Source: Burkholderiales bacterium UBA6064 (GTDB lineage Bacteria > Pseudomonadota > Gammaproteobacteria > Burkholderiales > Burkholderiaceae_B). Taken from it: DNA of 6,586 nt. Where the stretch lies: NCBI GenBank assembly GCA_002428895.1, contig DIYC01000099.1:13324-19909 (forward strand), in the 5' to 3' direction. The notes under the pieces were generated by a model. The model saw nothing but the letters and a program-made list of their open reading frames with translations. It ran no database searches and was not told the origin of the DNA. Both the position numbers and the translations under genes were made by a program. Below are positions 1 to 6,201 of this stretch, in pieces. The first letter of the stretch is position 1, and each line of letters starts with the position of its first letter.

Positions 1-1445
1 CAACACCCCCTTCTAGCGCACAAAACCAAGCGCACAATTTATCGACCACCAATTCAGTCAACGATTCTGGCGCAGACACTGCAACCCCACAAAACAACCC
101 AGCCAACAGCACCAATACACAACAAACTCCGAATCAACTAGAAACTCCAACGCCTCTAGAGCAAACACTCCAGCAAACAAACCTAACAACTCAAGACGCT
201 CAACTGAACAACACCAACCTACAAACTAAGGCAGAGTTTAACCTGGCTTCGGACACAAGCCAAAACAATTTACTTAGCTTGCCAAGCGATGCCTCTCGAA
301 TCCATTTAAGCTCAAATTCAAGCACGCCGACAAACGCCACTACGTTAACAACCAGCGATTTAACAACCGCACCAACTAATCACTTAGACACAGAAAACAG
401 CGACTTACTACACACTCAAAACACGGCAAGCCAGGCAAATCGCAGCACGCGTTCTATCCATTTAGAACCCAATCAACAACTGGCGGCATCTATTCAAGCA
501 GCTCACAAAAACCCAACAATGACGGACTCAACACTGGCAAAAACTCTAAAAATTGAAATTCAAACATCGACTCAAACCCAAGCATTCAATCCTGAAACAC
601 AAAGCCAACTCGATACAAACAACGAACAAAACACACTAGACACAACGACAACCAATCATGAAAAATCATTGAGCAATGAAACAATTTTTAAAAAACAAGA
701 TACGATCGACGTGAGAGATTCAATCAAAGCCAAATCGTCACCCCAACTGAATAGCCGCAACGACATGGCTTTAGCCAACCCCACTACAACACAATCAGCA
801 CCATTGAATGGTCTTAAAGTGGGCGATCAGAAATTGGCAACTGCGGGAGTAGAATCACCCAAAACACCCAATGCCCAAATTCTTTCAAGTGTTGGCCCAG
901 GACTTAACCCCAATCATGCCAGTAGCGTTCAGCAAATTAAAACACCCGTCAATCAGCCAGGATTTGTGAAAGAAATATCACAAAAACTCAATTGGGCGAT
1001 TGGTAAAAATTTATCGACCATAGACTTGAAGCTAACACCCGATCAAATGGGAACACTAAATATTCGGCTCATTCAAAAAGGTAATACGATTCAACTGATC
1101 GTTAGAACTCAAGACGATGCCAGCGCAACCATGATTCAACAAGCGATCTCGGGTCTTAAAGAAGCACTCGGTCAAAGTGGTTTAAACTTAAGCCAAGTTC
1201 AAATCAACACCAACAGCCAGAACGCGAATCAAAACCAAAATGCCAATTCAAACCCATCCAATTGGAATCAAAGTTTTCAGAATCAACAAGACCAATCAAA
1301 CCATAAAAGCCAAAGCGAACCCCAGCGACACGCTCACTCTGAACACATCAACTCTCTTGAGTCTGAACAACAGGCTTTAGCTCAAGACAACTCGACAACA
1401 AGACGTAAAGGCAACGGCATGAATCAAATTGATTTGATTGCGTAA
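1..1445 (+). CDS. fliK: Flagellar hook-length control protein FliK (5' end outside the window)
   Basis: The frame is open without a stop from the first complete codon at base 3 to the TAA at 1443-1445, so 480 residues are visible and the true start lies upstream. FliK is exported during hook assembly, measures hook length and, through its C-terminal domain acting on FlhB, switches export from hook to filament substrates. Visible residues 1 to about 315 are low-complexity Asn/Gln/Thr/Ser, as expected for a poorly conserved, disordered ruler region. Residues about 319-406 (nt about 957-1220) match the conserved hook-length domain, with the pattern IDLKLTPDQMGTLNIRL and then QLIVRT followed by an amphipathic helix. 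An Asn/Gln-rich stretch follows, then the end NQIDLIA, which resembles usual FliK C-termini. Position directly before fliL supports the call. The domain and context are seen in the sequence; the export role is family knowledge. A TTG at 279 also opens this frame but is not a credible start. Confidence 0.93.
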   Translation, partial: TPPSSAQNQAHNLSTTNSVNDSGADTATPQNNPANSTNTQQTPNQLETPTPLEQTLQQTNLTTQDAQLNNTNLQTKAEFNLASDTSQNNLLSLPSDASRIHLSSNSSTPTNATTLTTSDLTTAPTNHLDTENSDLLHTQNTASQANRSTRSIHLEPNQQLAASIQAAHKNPTMTDSTLAKTLKIEIQTSTQTQAFNPETQSQLDTNNEQNTLDTTTTNHEKSLSNETIFKKQDTIDVRDSIKAKSSPQLNSRNDMALANPTTTQSAPLNGLKVGDQKLATAGVESPKTPNAQILSSVGPGLNPNHASSVQQIKTPVNQPGFVKEISQKLNWAIGKNLSTIDLKLTPDQMGTLNIRLIQKGNTIQLIVRTQDDASATMIQQAISGLKEALGQSGLNLSQVQINTNSQNANQNQNANSNPSNWNQSFQNQQDQSNHKSQSEPQRHAHSEHINSLESEQQALAQDNSTTRRKGNGMNQIDLIA

Positions 1446-1480
1446 AAACCACCAAAACACTTGGGAAAGGTCAAAATAAT

Positions 1481-1505
1481 GGGTTTTTCGTCACATTAAA
1501 AACCC
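1481..1505 (+). repeat. 8-bp inverted repeat in the fliK-fliL gap
   Basis: GGGTTTTT at 1481-1488 is perfectly complementary to AAAAACCC at 1498-1505, with a 9-nt loop. It could form a modest RNA hairpin just after fliK. No T-tract follows directly (the next bases are GCATCAAACTC), so it is not a standard intrinsic terminator. It may affect mRNA processing or stability, or be incidental in this A/T-rich gap. AAAAACC at 1444-1450 could pair with the same left arm (1482-1488) as an alternative. Confidence 0.4.
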
Positions 1506-1542
1506 GCATCAAACTCTAAACTACGGTGAAGCATCTTTTTTT

Positions 1543-1546
1543 GGAG
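1543..1546 (+). promoter_or_regulatory. Ribosome binding site of fliL (GGAG)
   Basis: GGAG lies 6 nt before the ATG at 1553 and fixes that codon as the fliL start over the in-frame GTG at 1526, which has no purine-rich site in front of it. A run of seven T at 1536-1542 directly precedes the site. Confidence 0.8.
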
Positions 1547-1552
1547 AGTTTG

Positions 1553-2062
1553 ATGTCTAAAGCAGCACCTGCAGAAAACACAGAAAATAATCCGCCCAAA
1601 AAAAGCAAAAAAAAATTAATTATCATTCTAATTGCGCTTTTTGTTTTATGCGGTGGCGGAGCCGCTGCTGCGTATTTCATGATTTTGGCACCCACTGAAG
1701 AAGCCAGCCAAGAAAAAGTAGCGGAAGCAGAAGTGGTAGCACCCGAATTTGTCACACTAGAACCCTTTATTGTTAATTTATCGGCACCCGATGACAGTCG
1801 ATACTTACAAGTCGGCATAACCTATGAAGTCAACGGCCCCGATGCAGTCAACAAGATTAAGCACTTCACGCCCGTGATTCGCAGTCGTATCTTAATGGTT
1901 CTTTCGCAAAAAAATATTTCTCAACTGGTCAACATTGAAGGAAAACAAAAATTAATGGATGAACTGGTTGAGCTGGCTCGACTCACGATTCAAACAGACA
2001 ATCCTGAGGATAGAACCAAAGGGATTCGTGATGTTCATTTTTCAAGTTTCGTGATTCAATAG
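1553..2062 (+). CDS. fliL: Flagellar basal body-associated protein FliL
   Basis: This is a 169-residue inner-membrane protein of the flagellar motor. In other bacteria FliL associates with the MotA/B stator around the basal body and supports torque or stator function. It has a short Lys-rich cytoplasmic head (residues 1-21, with KK-S-KKK just before the membrane), one transmembrane helix at about 22-45, and a periplasmic FliL domain from about 65 to the end. That domain carries the typical FVTLEPFIVNL opening and the FSSFVIQ C-terminus. Length is normal for the family. The ATG is chosen for its GGAG site 6 nt upstream; an in-frame GTG 27 nt earlier would add nine residues but lacks a ribosome site. 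It follows fliK by 107 nt and leads into fliM after 14 nt. Two long A-runs in the head region are noted separately. Confidence 0.95.
   Translation: MSKAAPAENTENNPPKKSKKKLIIILIALFVLCGGGAAAAYFMILAPTEEASQEKVAEAEVVAPEFVTLEPFIVNLSAPDDSRYLQVGITYEVNGPDAVNKIKHFTPVIRSRILMVLSQKNISQLVNIEGKQKLMDELVELARLTIQTDNPEDRTKGIRDVHFSSFVIQ
1598..1615 (+). repeat. Double poly-A tract inside fliL (A7-GC-A9)
   Basis: Seven A at 1598-1604, then GC, then nine A at 1607-1615. They encode the Lys-rich segment just before the FliL transmembrane helix. Homopolymers of this length are known sites of replication or RNA polymerase slippage. Whether slippage occurs here cannot be told from one sequence. Confidence 0.85.
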
Positions 2063-2064
2063 GA
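2061..2064 (+). promoter_or_regulatory. Probable ribosome binding site of fliM (AGGA), unusual spacing
   Basis: AGGA overlaps the last two bases of the fliL TAG stop and is 12 nt from the fliM ATG at 2077, longer than the usual 5-9 nt. Another ATG at 2067, two bases after AGGA and in a different frame, opens only six codons and stops at 2085-2087, inside fliM. The conserved FliM N-terminus leaves no doubt that 2077 is the start. Confidence 0.55.
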
Positions 2065-2076
2065 AAATGATTCAAA

Positions 2077-3177
2077 ATGGCTGGTGACTTTTTATCTCAA
2101 GATGAAGTAGATGCCCTACTCCGAGGCGTTAACGGCGAGGAAGAAAGCAATGAAATACAAGAAGCTAACGATGGCATTAGGCCCTATAACCTAGCCACCC
2201 AAGAACGAATTGTACGTGGGCGCATGCCCACCATGGAAATTATCAATGAACGCTTTGCACGTTTAATCCGTATTGGCCTTTTTAACTTTATTCGACGCAG
2301 CCCAGAAGTCTCTGTAGGTGCGGTTAAAGTCACCAAATACAACGAATTTATTCGCAACCTGGTAGTACCGACTAACCTCAACATCATGTCGATGCGGCCA
2401 TTAAGAGGAAACGCATTATTCATTTTCGATCCTAGTCTCATTTTCATCGTTATTGATCATTTATTTGGCGGTGATGGTCGCTTTCATACCCGCGTCGAAG
2501 GGCGAGACTTTACCCAAACTGAACAACGCATTATTAAACGCATGCTCGATGTCATTGTGACGGAATTTATGGCCTCTTGGGCACCGGTGTTTCCACTTCA
2601 ACCCAGTCTGATCCGTTCCGAAATGCATACCCAGTTTGCAAACATTGCGACACCTTCTGAAATTGTTGTGTCCACCACCTTTAACATCGAACTGGGCACA
2701 GGCGGTGGTGCACTGCACATTTGCATCCCTTACTCCACACTCGAACCCATTCGTGACCTCTTATACTCTAGCACCCAAGGTGACCAAGCCGAACCTGACA
2801 AACGCTGGATCAATTTACTCAAAAGTCAAGTTCAAATGGCTGAAGTGGAGTTGGTTGCAACGATTGCAAAAACCTCGCTCACCATTAACGATGTCATGGG
2901 TCTCAGAATTGGGGATGTCATTTCGATAGACATTCATCCGAACGTACAAGCTTGCGTAGAAAATGTGCCTGTATTTGACTGCACCTATGGCATCAGTAAT
3001 GGGCAATATGCACTCAAAATTCAAAAAATTACAGCTTTAGAAAACCTGGAATCTTTTTCAGAAAAAAACCCGATGAAAGCTATTCTGGCCGATATAGAAA
3101 AAAACAAGCATAAAAATCCTAACTACAACGGTACAAACAGCCTCAATACCCCTGAACATAGTGAGAAAAGTGAATGA
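2077..3177 (+). CDS. fliM: Flagellar motor switch protein FliM
   Basis: FliM is the 366-residue C-ring protein that binds CheY-P and transmits the signal to FliG, setting rotation direction. The N-terminus carries the CheY-P-binding box LSQDEVDALL (residues 6-15). A linker follows, then the middle FliM domain (about 35-235), which includes the conserved LFGGDGR at 129-135 (the GGXG loop that contacts FliG) and the signature ANIATPSEIV. The C-terminal SpoA-type domain (about 248-320) pairs with FliN. After it comes an extra polar tail of about 40 residues, making this protein longer than the roughly 320-335 residues I expect for FliM. The start is set by the conserved N-terminus. The stop overlaps the fliN start as ATGA, implying translational coupling of two proteins that form one complex. 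Identification is secure; only the role of the tail is open. Confidence 0.97.
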   Translation: MAGDFLSQDEVDALLRGVNGEEESNEIQEANDGIRPYNLATQERIVRGRMPTMEIINERFARLIRIGLFNFIRRSPEVSVGAVKVTKYNEFIRNLVVPTNLNIMSMRPLRGNALFIFDPSLIFIVIDHLFGGDGRFHTRVEGRDFTQTEQRIIKRMLDVIVTEFMASWAPVFPLQPSLIRSEMHTQFANIATPSEIVVSTTFNIELGTGGGALHICIPYSTLEPIRDLLYSSTQGDQAEPDKRWINLLKSQVQMAEVELVATIAKTSLTINDVMGLRIGDVISIDIHPNVQACVENVPVFDCTYGISNGQYALKIQKITALENLESFSEKNPMKAILADIEKNKHKNPNYNGTNSLNTPEHSEKSE

Positions 3178-3635
3178 ACCAAGACAATCAAGACGAGAAC
3201 AAACCCGAAGAATCTGCAGAAGACGACTGGGCAGCAGCACTTGCCGAACAAGCAGAATCGGATGGAACTAAGCCCACCGAAGACATCGACAGCCTGTTTG
3301 GTCAAAATAAAGCGGCAAAACCCGCCACCGATTTATTTAAGCCTTTCGAAAATAGCGCAACCGCAAGTCACAAAAACGACATTGAAATGGTCTTAGACAT
3401 TCCGGTACAACTCACTGTCGAATTGGGCAGAACCAAAATACCCATTAAAAATATTTTACAGTTGGCACAAGGCTCAGTGATCGAATTAGATGGTTATGCT
3501 GGCGAGCCCATGGATGTACTGGTGAATGGTTTTTTAATTGCACAGGGCGAAGTCGTTGTGGTCAATGATAAATTCGGTATTCGATTGACTGATATTATTA
3601 CTCCATCGGAACGGCTTCGTAAATTAAATCGCTAA
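3174..3635 (+). CDS. fliN: Flagellar motor switch protein FliN
   Basis: FliN is the 153-residue C-ring protein that forms the lower ring with the FliM C-terminal domain and docks FliH-bound export cargo. Residues 1-68 are acidic and probably flexible. They contain DDWAAALAEQ (17-26), typical of proteobacterial FliN, and EDIDSLF (36-42), which resembles the CheY-binding box of FliM. Residues about 70-147 form the SpoA domain: MVLDIPVQLTVELGRTKI, then the DGYAGEPMDVLVNG core, ending in the typical PSERLRKLNR. Length is within the family range or slightly above. The ATG overlaps the fliM stop by 4 bp; only a partial site (GAG at 3163-3165) lies upstream, so re-initiation by ribosomes finishing fliM is likely. 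The reading frame continues open beyond the TAA into fliO. Confidence 0.96.
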   Translation: MNQDNQDENKPEESAEDDWAAALAEQAESDGTKPTEDIDSLFGQNKAAKPATDLFKPFENSATASHKNDIEMVLDIPVQLTVELGRTKIPIKNILQLAQGSVIELDGYAGEPMDVLVNGFLIAQGEVVVVNDKFGIRLTDIITPSERLRKLNR

Positions 3636-3710
3636 CTGATTTTCAGCGAACACGAGCAAACAACGAATCCGCCCTATTTGGAGCTATTAAGATTCTTAAA
3701 GCATTATTTC

Positions 3711-4316
3711 GTGAACCACTTTAACAAAAAAATATGCCGACCAAGTACTTGGTCTCGACTCAAATCAATTCTATCCGTGTTTGCACTTTCACTTTGTCTC
3801 AGCCAACTCGCTTTTGCGCAAACAACTGCAAGCAATACACCAAACCAAGAACAAGGCGCAGCCGTATCACAACCCATACCAGAAACAACTCTCGCCGCAG
3901 AACCGATGCCGCTTAAATCGACCGCCACAGAACAGGCTCTTAACAAAAATTATCAACCCGCTTCAGACGCCAATTCAAGACTGAATAGCGACTATGTCCT
4001 CAAACTTGTAGGGGGCATGCTGCTGATTATTTTTATTCTTTTCCTTCTATTAGGATTACTCAAAAAAGCAGGCTTTAATCCCAGCAAAAAACTTAATGGC
4101 TTTTATAGTGTTCTTAGTGTTCATTCTCTAGGCCCAAAAGAAAAAATTTGTTTAGTCGAGATTGGTGACACATGGCTAGTTTTAGGCATTACACCTCACC
4201 ACATTAGTGCGCTGCACACCTTACCTAAAGACAGTATCGACTTCACAGGCAACCATAAAATACAGAGCGAAACCTTCGCAAAAATGTTAGAAAAATTTAA
4301 AAAACCATCGGGCTAA
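3711..4316 (+). CDS. fliO: Flagellar biosynthetic protein FliO (start codon uncertain)
   Basis: FliO is a membrane protein that helps assemble or stabilise the FliP ring of the export gate. From the GTG at 3711 it has 201 residues: a basic head, a hydrophobic stretch (about 20-36) ending in AFA|Q like a signal peptide, an Ala/Thr/Gln-rich periplasmic linker, one transmembrane helix (about 99-117), and a cytoplasmic domain. That domain has the FliO pattern VHSLGPKEKICLVEIGDTWL followed by VLGIT and SALHTLP. The start is doubtful. There is no in-frame ATG before residue 66, well past the signal segment. GTG 3711 has only a weak AAAG nine bases upstream, and TTG 3678 would add 11 residues without a visible ribosome site. 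I prefer GTG because it gives a shorter, more normal signal head. The gene lies in the same frame as fliN and 3 nt before fliP. Confidence 0.88.
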   Translation: MNHFNKKICRPSTWSRLKSILSVFALSLCLSQLAFAQTTASNTPNQEQGAAVSQPIPETTLAAEPMPLKSTATEQALNKNYQPASDANSRLNSDYVLKLVGGMLLIIFILFLLLGLLKKAGFNPSKKLNGFYSVLSVHSLGPKEKICLVEIGDTWLVLGITPHHISALHTLPKDSIDFTGNHKIQSETFAKMLEKFKKPSG

Positions 4317-4319
4317 TTG

Positions 4320-5138
4320 ATGCAACCAACACAGCTTAATTCGACACTCAGCGGTCTCTTATCTCAACGCCACAATGCAAGCAGTTGCGTTGTTGGTGTA
4401 TTCACAATTGTGTTCGTTTTAGCCCTGCTGTTCGGTAGCGAATGTGTTCACGCCCAACAACTCATCCCTGGGGTCATCGCAACCCCAGAAGCCAATGGCA
4501 GCACCCGCTATAGTGTGCCCATTCAAACCCTTCTATTTTTTAGTTTTCTCAGTTTTTTACCTGCGTTATTACTCATGATGACCGGTTTTACTCGAATTGT
4601 GATTGTTCTTTCATTATTACGAATGGCCATGGGCACACAAAACTCACCGCCCAATCAAGTCATTATTGGTTTAAGCCTATTTCTGACATTGTTTATCATG
4701 ACCCCCGTATTCGACAAAATGTATCAAGACGCTTACCAACCGTTTGCGAATCAAGAAATTGAATTTGAAGAAATGGTACAAAAAGGGCTAGTGCCGCTAC
4801 GTGCTTTCATGGTTCAACAGACTCGCGAACCTGAATTGGCTCTTTTTTTAAGACTTTCTAAAATCGAAGAAGTACAAACCCCCGATCAAATTCCGATCAA
4901 AGTACTCATTCCAGCATTTATCACCAGCGAACTAAAAACTGCATTTCAAATTGGTTTCATGATTTTTTTACCCTTTTTAGTCATCGATCTAATTGTTTCA
5001 AGCGTGTTAATGTCGATGGGTATGATGATGCTTTCACCCATGCTCATTTCTTTACCGTTTAAAGTCATGCTGTTTGTTCTGGTTGATGGTTGGACTTTAC
5101 TCATGGGCTCTTTGGTTGCCAGTTTTGGCATGCCCTAA
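4320..5138 (+). CDS. fliP: Flagellar type III export-gate protein FliP
   Basis: FliP is a 272-residue polytopic membrane protein; five copies form the core of the FliP-FliQ-FliR export channel. The N-terminus is a signal peptide (hydrophobic about 23-38, likely cut after VHA at 43-45), as known for FliP, but with a long polar head of about 22 residues, so the protein is somewhat longer than the roughly 245-250 residues usual for the family. Family signatures are intact: TGFTRIVIVLSLLRMAMGTQ, then the NSPPNQVIIGL segment, then FITSELKTAFQIGF and FLPFLVIDLIVSSVLMSMG. The Met-rich loop MSMGMMM (231-237) corresponds to the region described as the gasket closing the pore in Salmonella FliP. It starts with ATG 3 nt after the fliO stop and no ribosome site is visible, so coupling to fliO is likely. 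A TTG immediately before the ATG is not needed. Confidence 0.97.
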   Translation: MQPTQLNSTLSGLLSQRHNASSCVVGVFTIVFVLALLFGSECVHAQQLIPGVIATPEANGSTRYSVPIQTLLFFSFLSFLPALLLMMTGFTRIVIVLSLLRMAMGTQNSPPNQVIIGLSLFLTLFIMTPVFDKMYQDAYQPFANQEIEFEEMVQKGLVPLRAFMVQQTREPELALFLRLSKIEEVQTPDQIPIKVLIPAFITSELKTAFQIGFMIFLPFLVIDLIVSSVLMSMGMMMLSPMLISLPFKVMLFVLVDGWTLLMGSLVASFGMP

Positions 5139-5148
5139 CAAATCCAAA

Positions 5149-5152
5149 AGGA
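5149..5152 (+). promoter_or_regulatory. Ribosome binding site of fliQ (AGGA)
   Basis: AGGA within AAAAGGAAAAG lies 8 nt before the ATG at 5161. It decides that start over the long upstream extension of the same frame, which would run back inside fliP to 5074. Confidence 0.8.
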
Positions 5153-5160
5153 AAAGTATC

Positions 5161-5430
5161 ATGAACACACAAACCGTTTTAACACTGGGGCAACAATCAC
5201 TTGAAGTCATGCTCATGGTTTCGGCACCCATGCTACTGATTGCACTAGGAATTGGTTTAATAGTCAGTTTGTTACAAGCTGCCACACAAATTAACGAAAT
5301 GACGTTGTCGTTTATTCCTAAAATTTTAGGCGTATTCGGAGTCCTTATGATTTTAGGTCCCTGGATGCTGATGACTTTAGTCGATTACACTAGCCGAATT
5401 TTAACCAATATTCCTTTATTAATTGGCTAA
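5161..5430 (+). CDS. fliQ: Flagellar type III export-gate protein FliQ
   Basis: FliQ is an 89-residue membrane hairpin; several copies wrap around the FliP-FliR core of the export gate. Two hydrophobic helices are visible, at about 16-37 and 55-74. They are joined by the conserved loop QAATQINEMTLSFIPK (39-54), the best marker of the family. Length is exactly as expected. The ATG at 5161 is chosen because of the AGGA site 8 nt upstream and the standard FliQ N-terminus; the frame is open upstream into fliP, but that part reads as an out-of-frame shadow. It sits 22 nt after fliP and 6 nt before fliR, in the order seen in most flagellar operons. Confidence 0.97.
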   Translation: MNTQTVLTLGQQSLEVMLMVSAPMLLIALGIGLIVSLLQAATQINEMTLSFIPKILGVFGVLMILGPWMLMTLVDYTSRILTNIPLLIG

Positions 5431-5436
5431 AATAAA

Positions 5437-6201
5437 ATGATACAGCTCAATTCTGAGCAGTTAGGTCTTTGGATCGCAGCCTTTGTATGGCCATTTATTC
5501 GTATCTTGGCCATGTTGTCCACTGCACCCATTTTTGAAAGCAGAATCTTACAACGACGAGTACGAATTGGTTTAGCTGCTTGCATTGCTATCACCTTAAT
5601 GCCTATATTACCGCCACCACCACCGATTGCCGACAGTCACAGCCTATACATTTTAATACAACAACTGTTGGTAGGTGTCGCCATGGGATTTACAATGCGT
5701 TTAGTGTTTGCCGCATTTGAAGTGGCAGGCGATTTACTCGGATTACAAATGGGACTGGCCTTTGCACAATTTATTGACCCACAAAAAGGCGGTACCAGCC
5801 CTATATTAGGTAGCTACCTAAGTTTATTGGCTTCGTTGGTTTTTTTAGCGTTAGACGGACATTTACTCGTCATCACAGCAATCATTAACAGCTTTGAATT
5901 GGTACCCATCGGCAGCAGCCTGCAAGTGATTAATTTAGAAACAATCGCCTTAACTGGGTCGATGATGTTTTTAATCGCCATGCAAATCGCCATTCCTGTA
6001 CTGGCTGCATTAATCATTAGTAACGTCATTTTAGGCGTATTGGCACGTGCTGCACCGCAAATGAACATTATGTCAATTGGATTCGCCATTACAATCACAG
6101 TGGGTATTTGGGTATTGTGGGTCAGTATGCCCTACTTAATGTCAAACTTTGATAGCATGATCAACCGGTTACTCACCATCGATATTTTCAACAACACTTA
6201 G
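5437..6201 (+). CDS. fliR: Flagellar type III export-gate protein FliR
   Basis: FliR is a 254-residue integral membrane protein, one copy of which completes the helical FliP-FliR core of the export gate. It has about six strongly hydrophobic segments, beginning at residue 10 or so and ending near 235. Family markers include ILQRRVRIGLA near the first cytoplasmic loop, the segment GLQMGLAFAQFIDPQ, and a conserved carboxy part with ARAAPQMNIMSIGFAI. Length is normal (about 255-265 in relatives). A run of five prolines (59-63) interrupts the segment after the second helix. The ATG is 6 nt after the fliQ stop with no clear ribosome site, so coupling is likely. The stop codon lies inside the 3' end of the convergent receiver gene. 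In many gammaproteobacteria flhB follows fliR; here it does not. Confidence 0.96.
   Translation: MIQLNSEQLGLWIAAFVWPFIRILAMLSTAPIFESRILQRRVRIGLAACIAITLMPILPPPPPIADSHSLYILIQQLLVGVAMGFTMRLVFAAFEVAGDLLGLQMGLAFAQFIDPQKGGTSPILGSYLSLLASLVFLALDGHLLVITAIINSFELVPIGSSLQVINLETIALTGSMMFLIAMQIAIPVLAALIISNVILGVLARAAPQMNIMSIGFAITITVGIWVLWVSMPYLMSNFDSMINRLLTIDIFNNT

Noticed and set aside
279..1445. TTG at 279 as the start of fliK
   Set aside because: The frame is open back to the window edge with the same composition, and no ribosome site precedes the TTG. fliK simply begins outside the window.
1481..1505. Intrinsic terminator after fliK
   Set aside because: The hairpin is not followed by a T-tract; the T7 run is about 30 nt further on. 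Kept only as an inverted repeat.
1446..1542. Promoter for fliL (sigma-70, sigma-54 or sigma-28 type) in the fliK-fliL gap
   Set aside because: TTGGGA at 1461 and AATAAT at 1475 are only 8 nt apart, and no GG-N10-GC or TAAA-N15-GCCGATAA pattern is present. Nothing passes as a promoter by eye.
1516..1818. Reverse-strand ORF opposite fliL
   Set aside because: It is the antisense of a secure fliL with no recognisable protein features of its own; a shadow ORF.
2184..3305. Several short reverse-strand ORFs and one forward out-of-frame ORF (2636-2929) within fliM and fliN
   Set aside because: All overlap well-conserved coding sequence, lack family resemblance and have no ribosome sites of note.
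3630..3648. CGCT/AGCG small hairpin over the fliN stop
   Set aside because: Only four base pairs with a large loop; not strong enough to claim a terminator or stop-codon readthrough element.
3734..3984. Out-of-frame ORFs starting at the ATG at 3734 and at 3781 inside fliO
   Set aside because: The fliO frame encodes a signal segment, membrane helix and conserved domain; these frames encode nothing recognisable.
5074..5160. Longer fliQ starting inside fliP
   Set aside because: The added residues are an out-of-frame reading of fliP; the ATG at 5161 has a good AGGA site and the standard FliQ N-terminus.
5814..6098. Reverse-strand ORF opposite fliR
   Set aside because: Antisense of a conserved membrane-protein gene, with composition explained by reading hydrophobic codons backwards.
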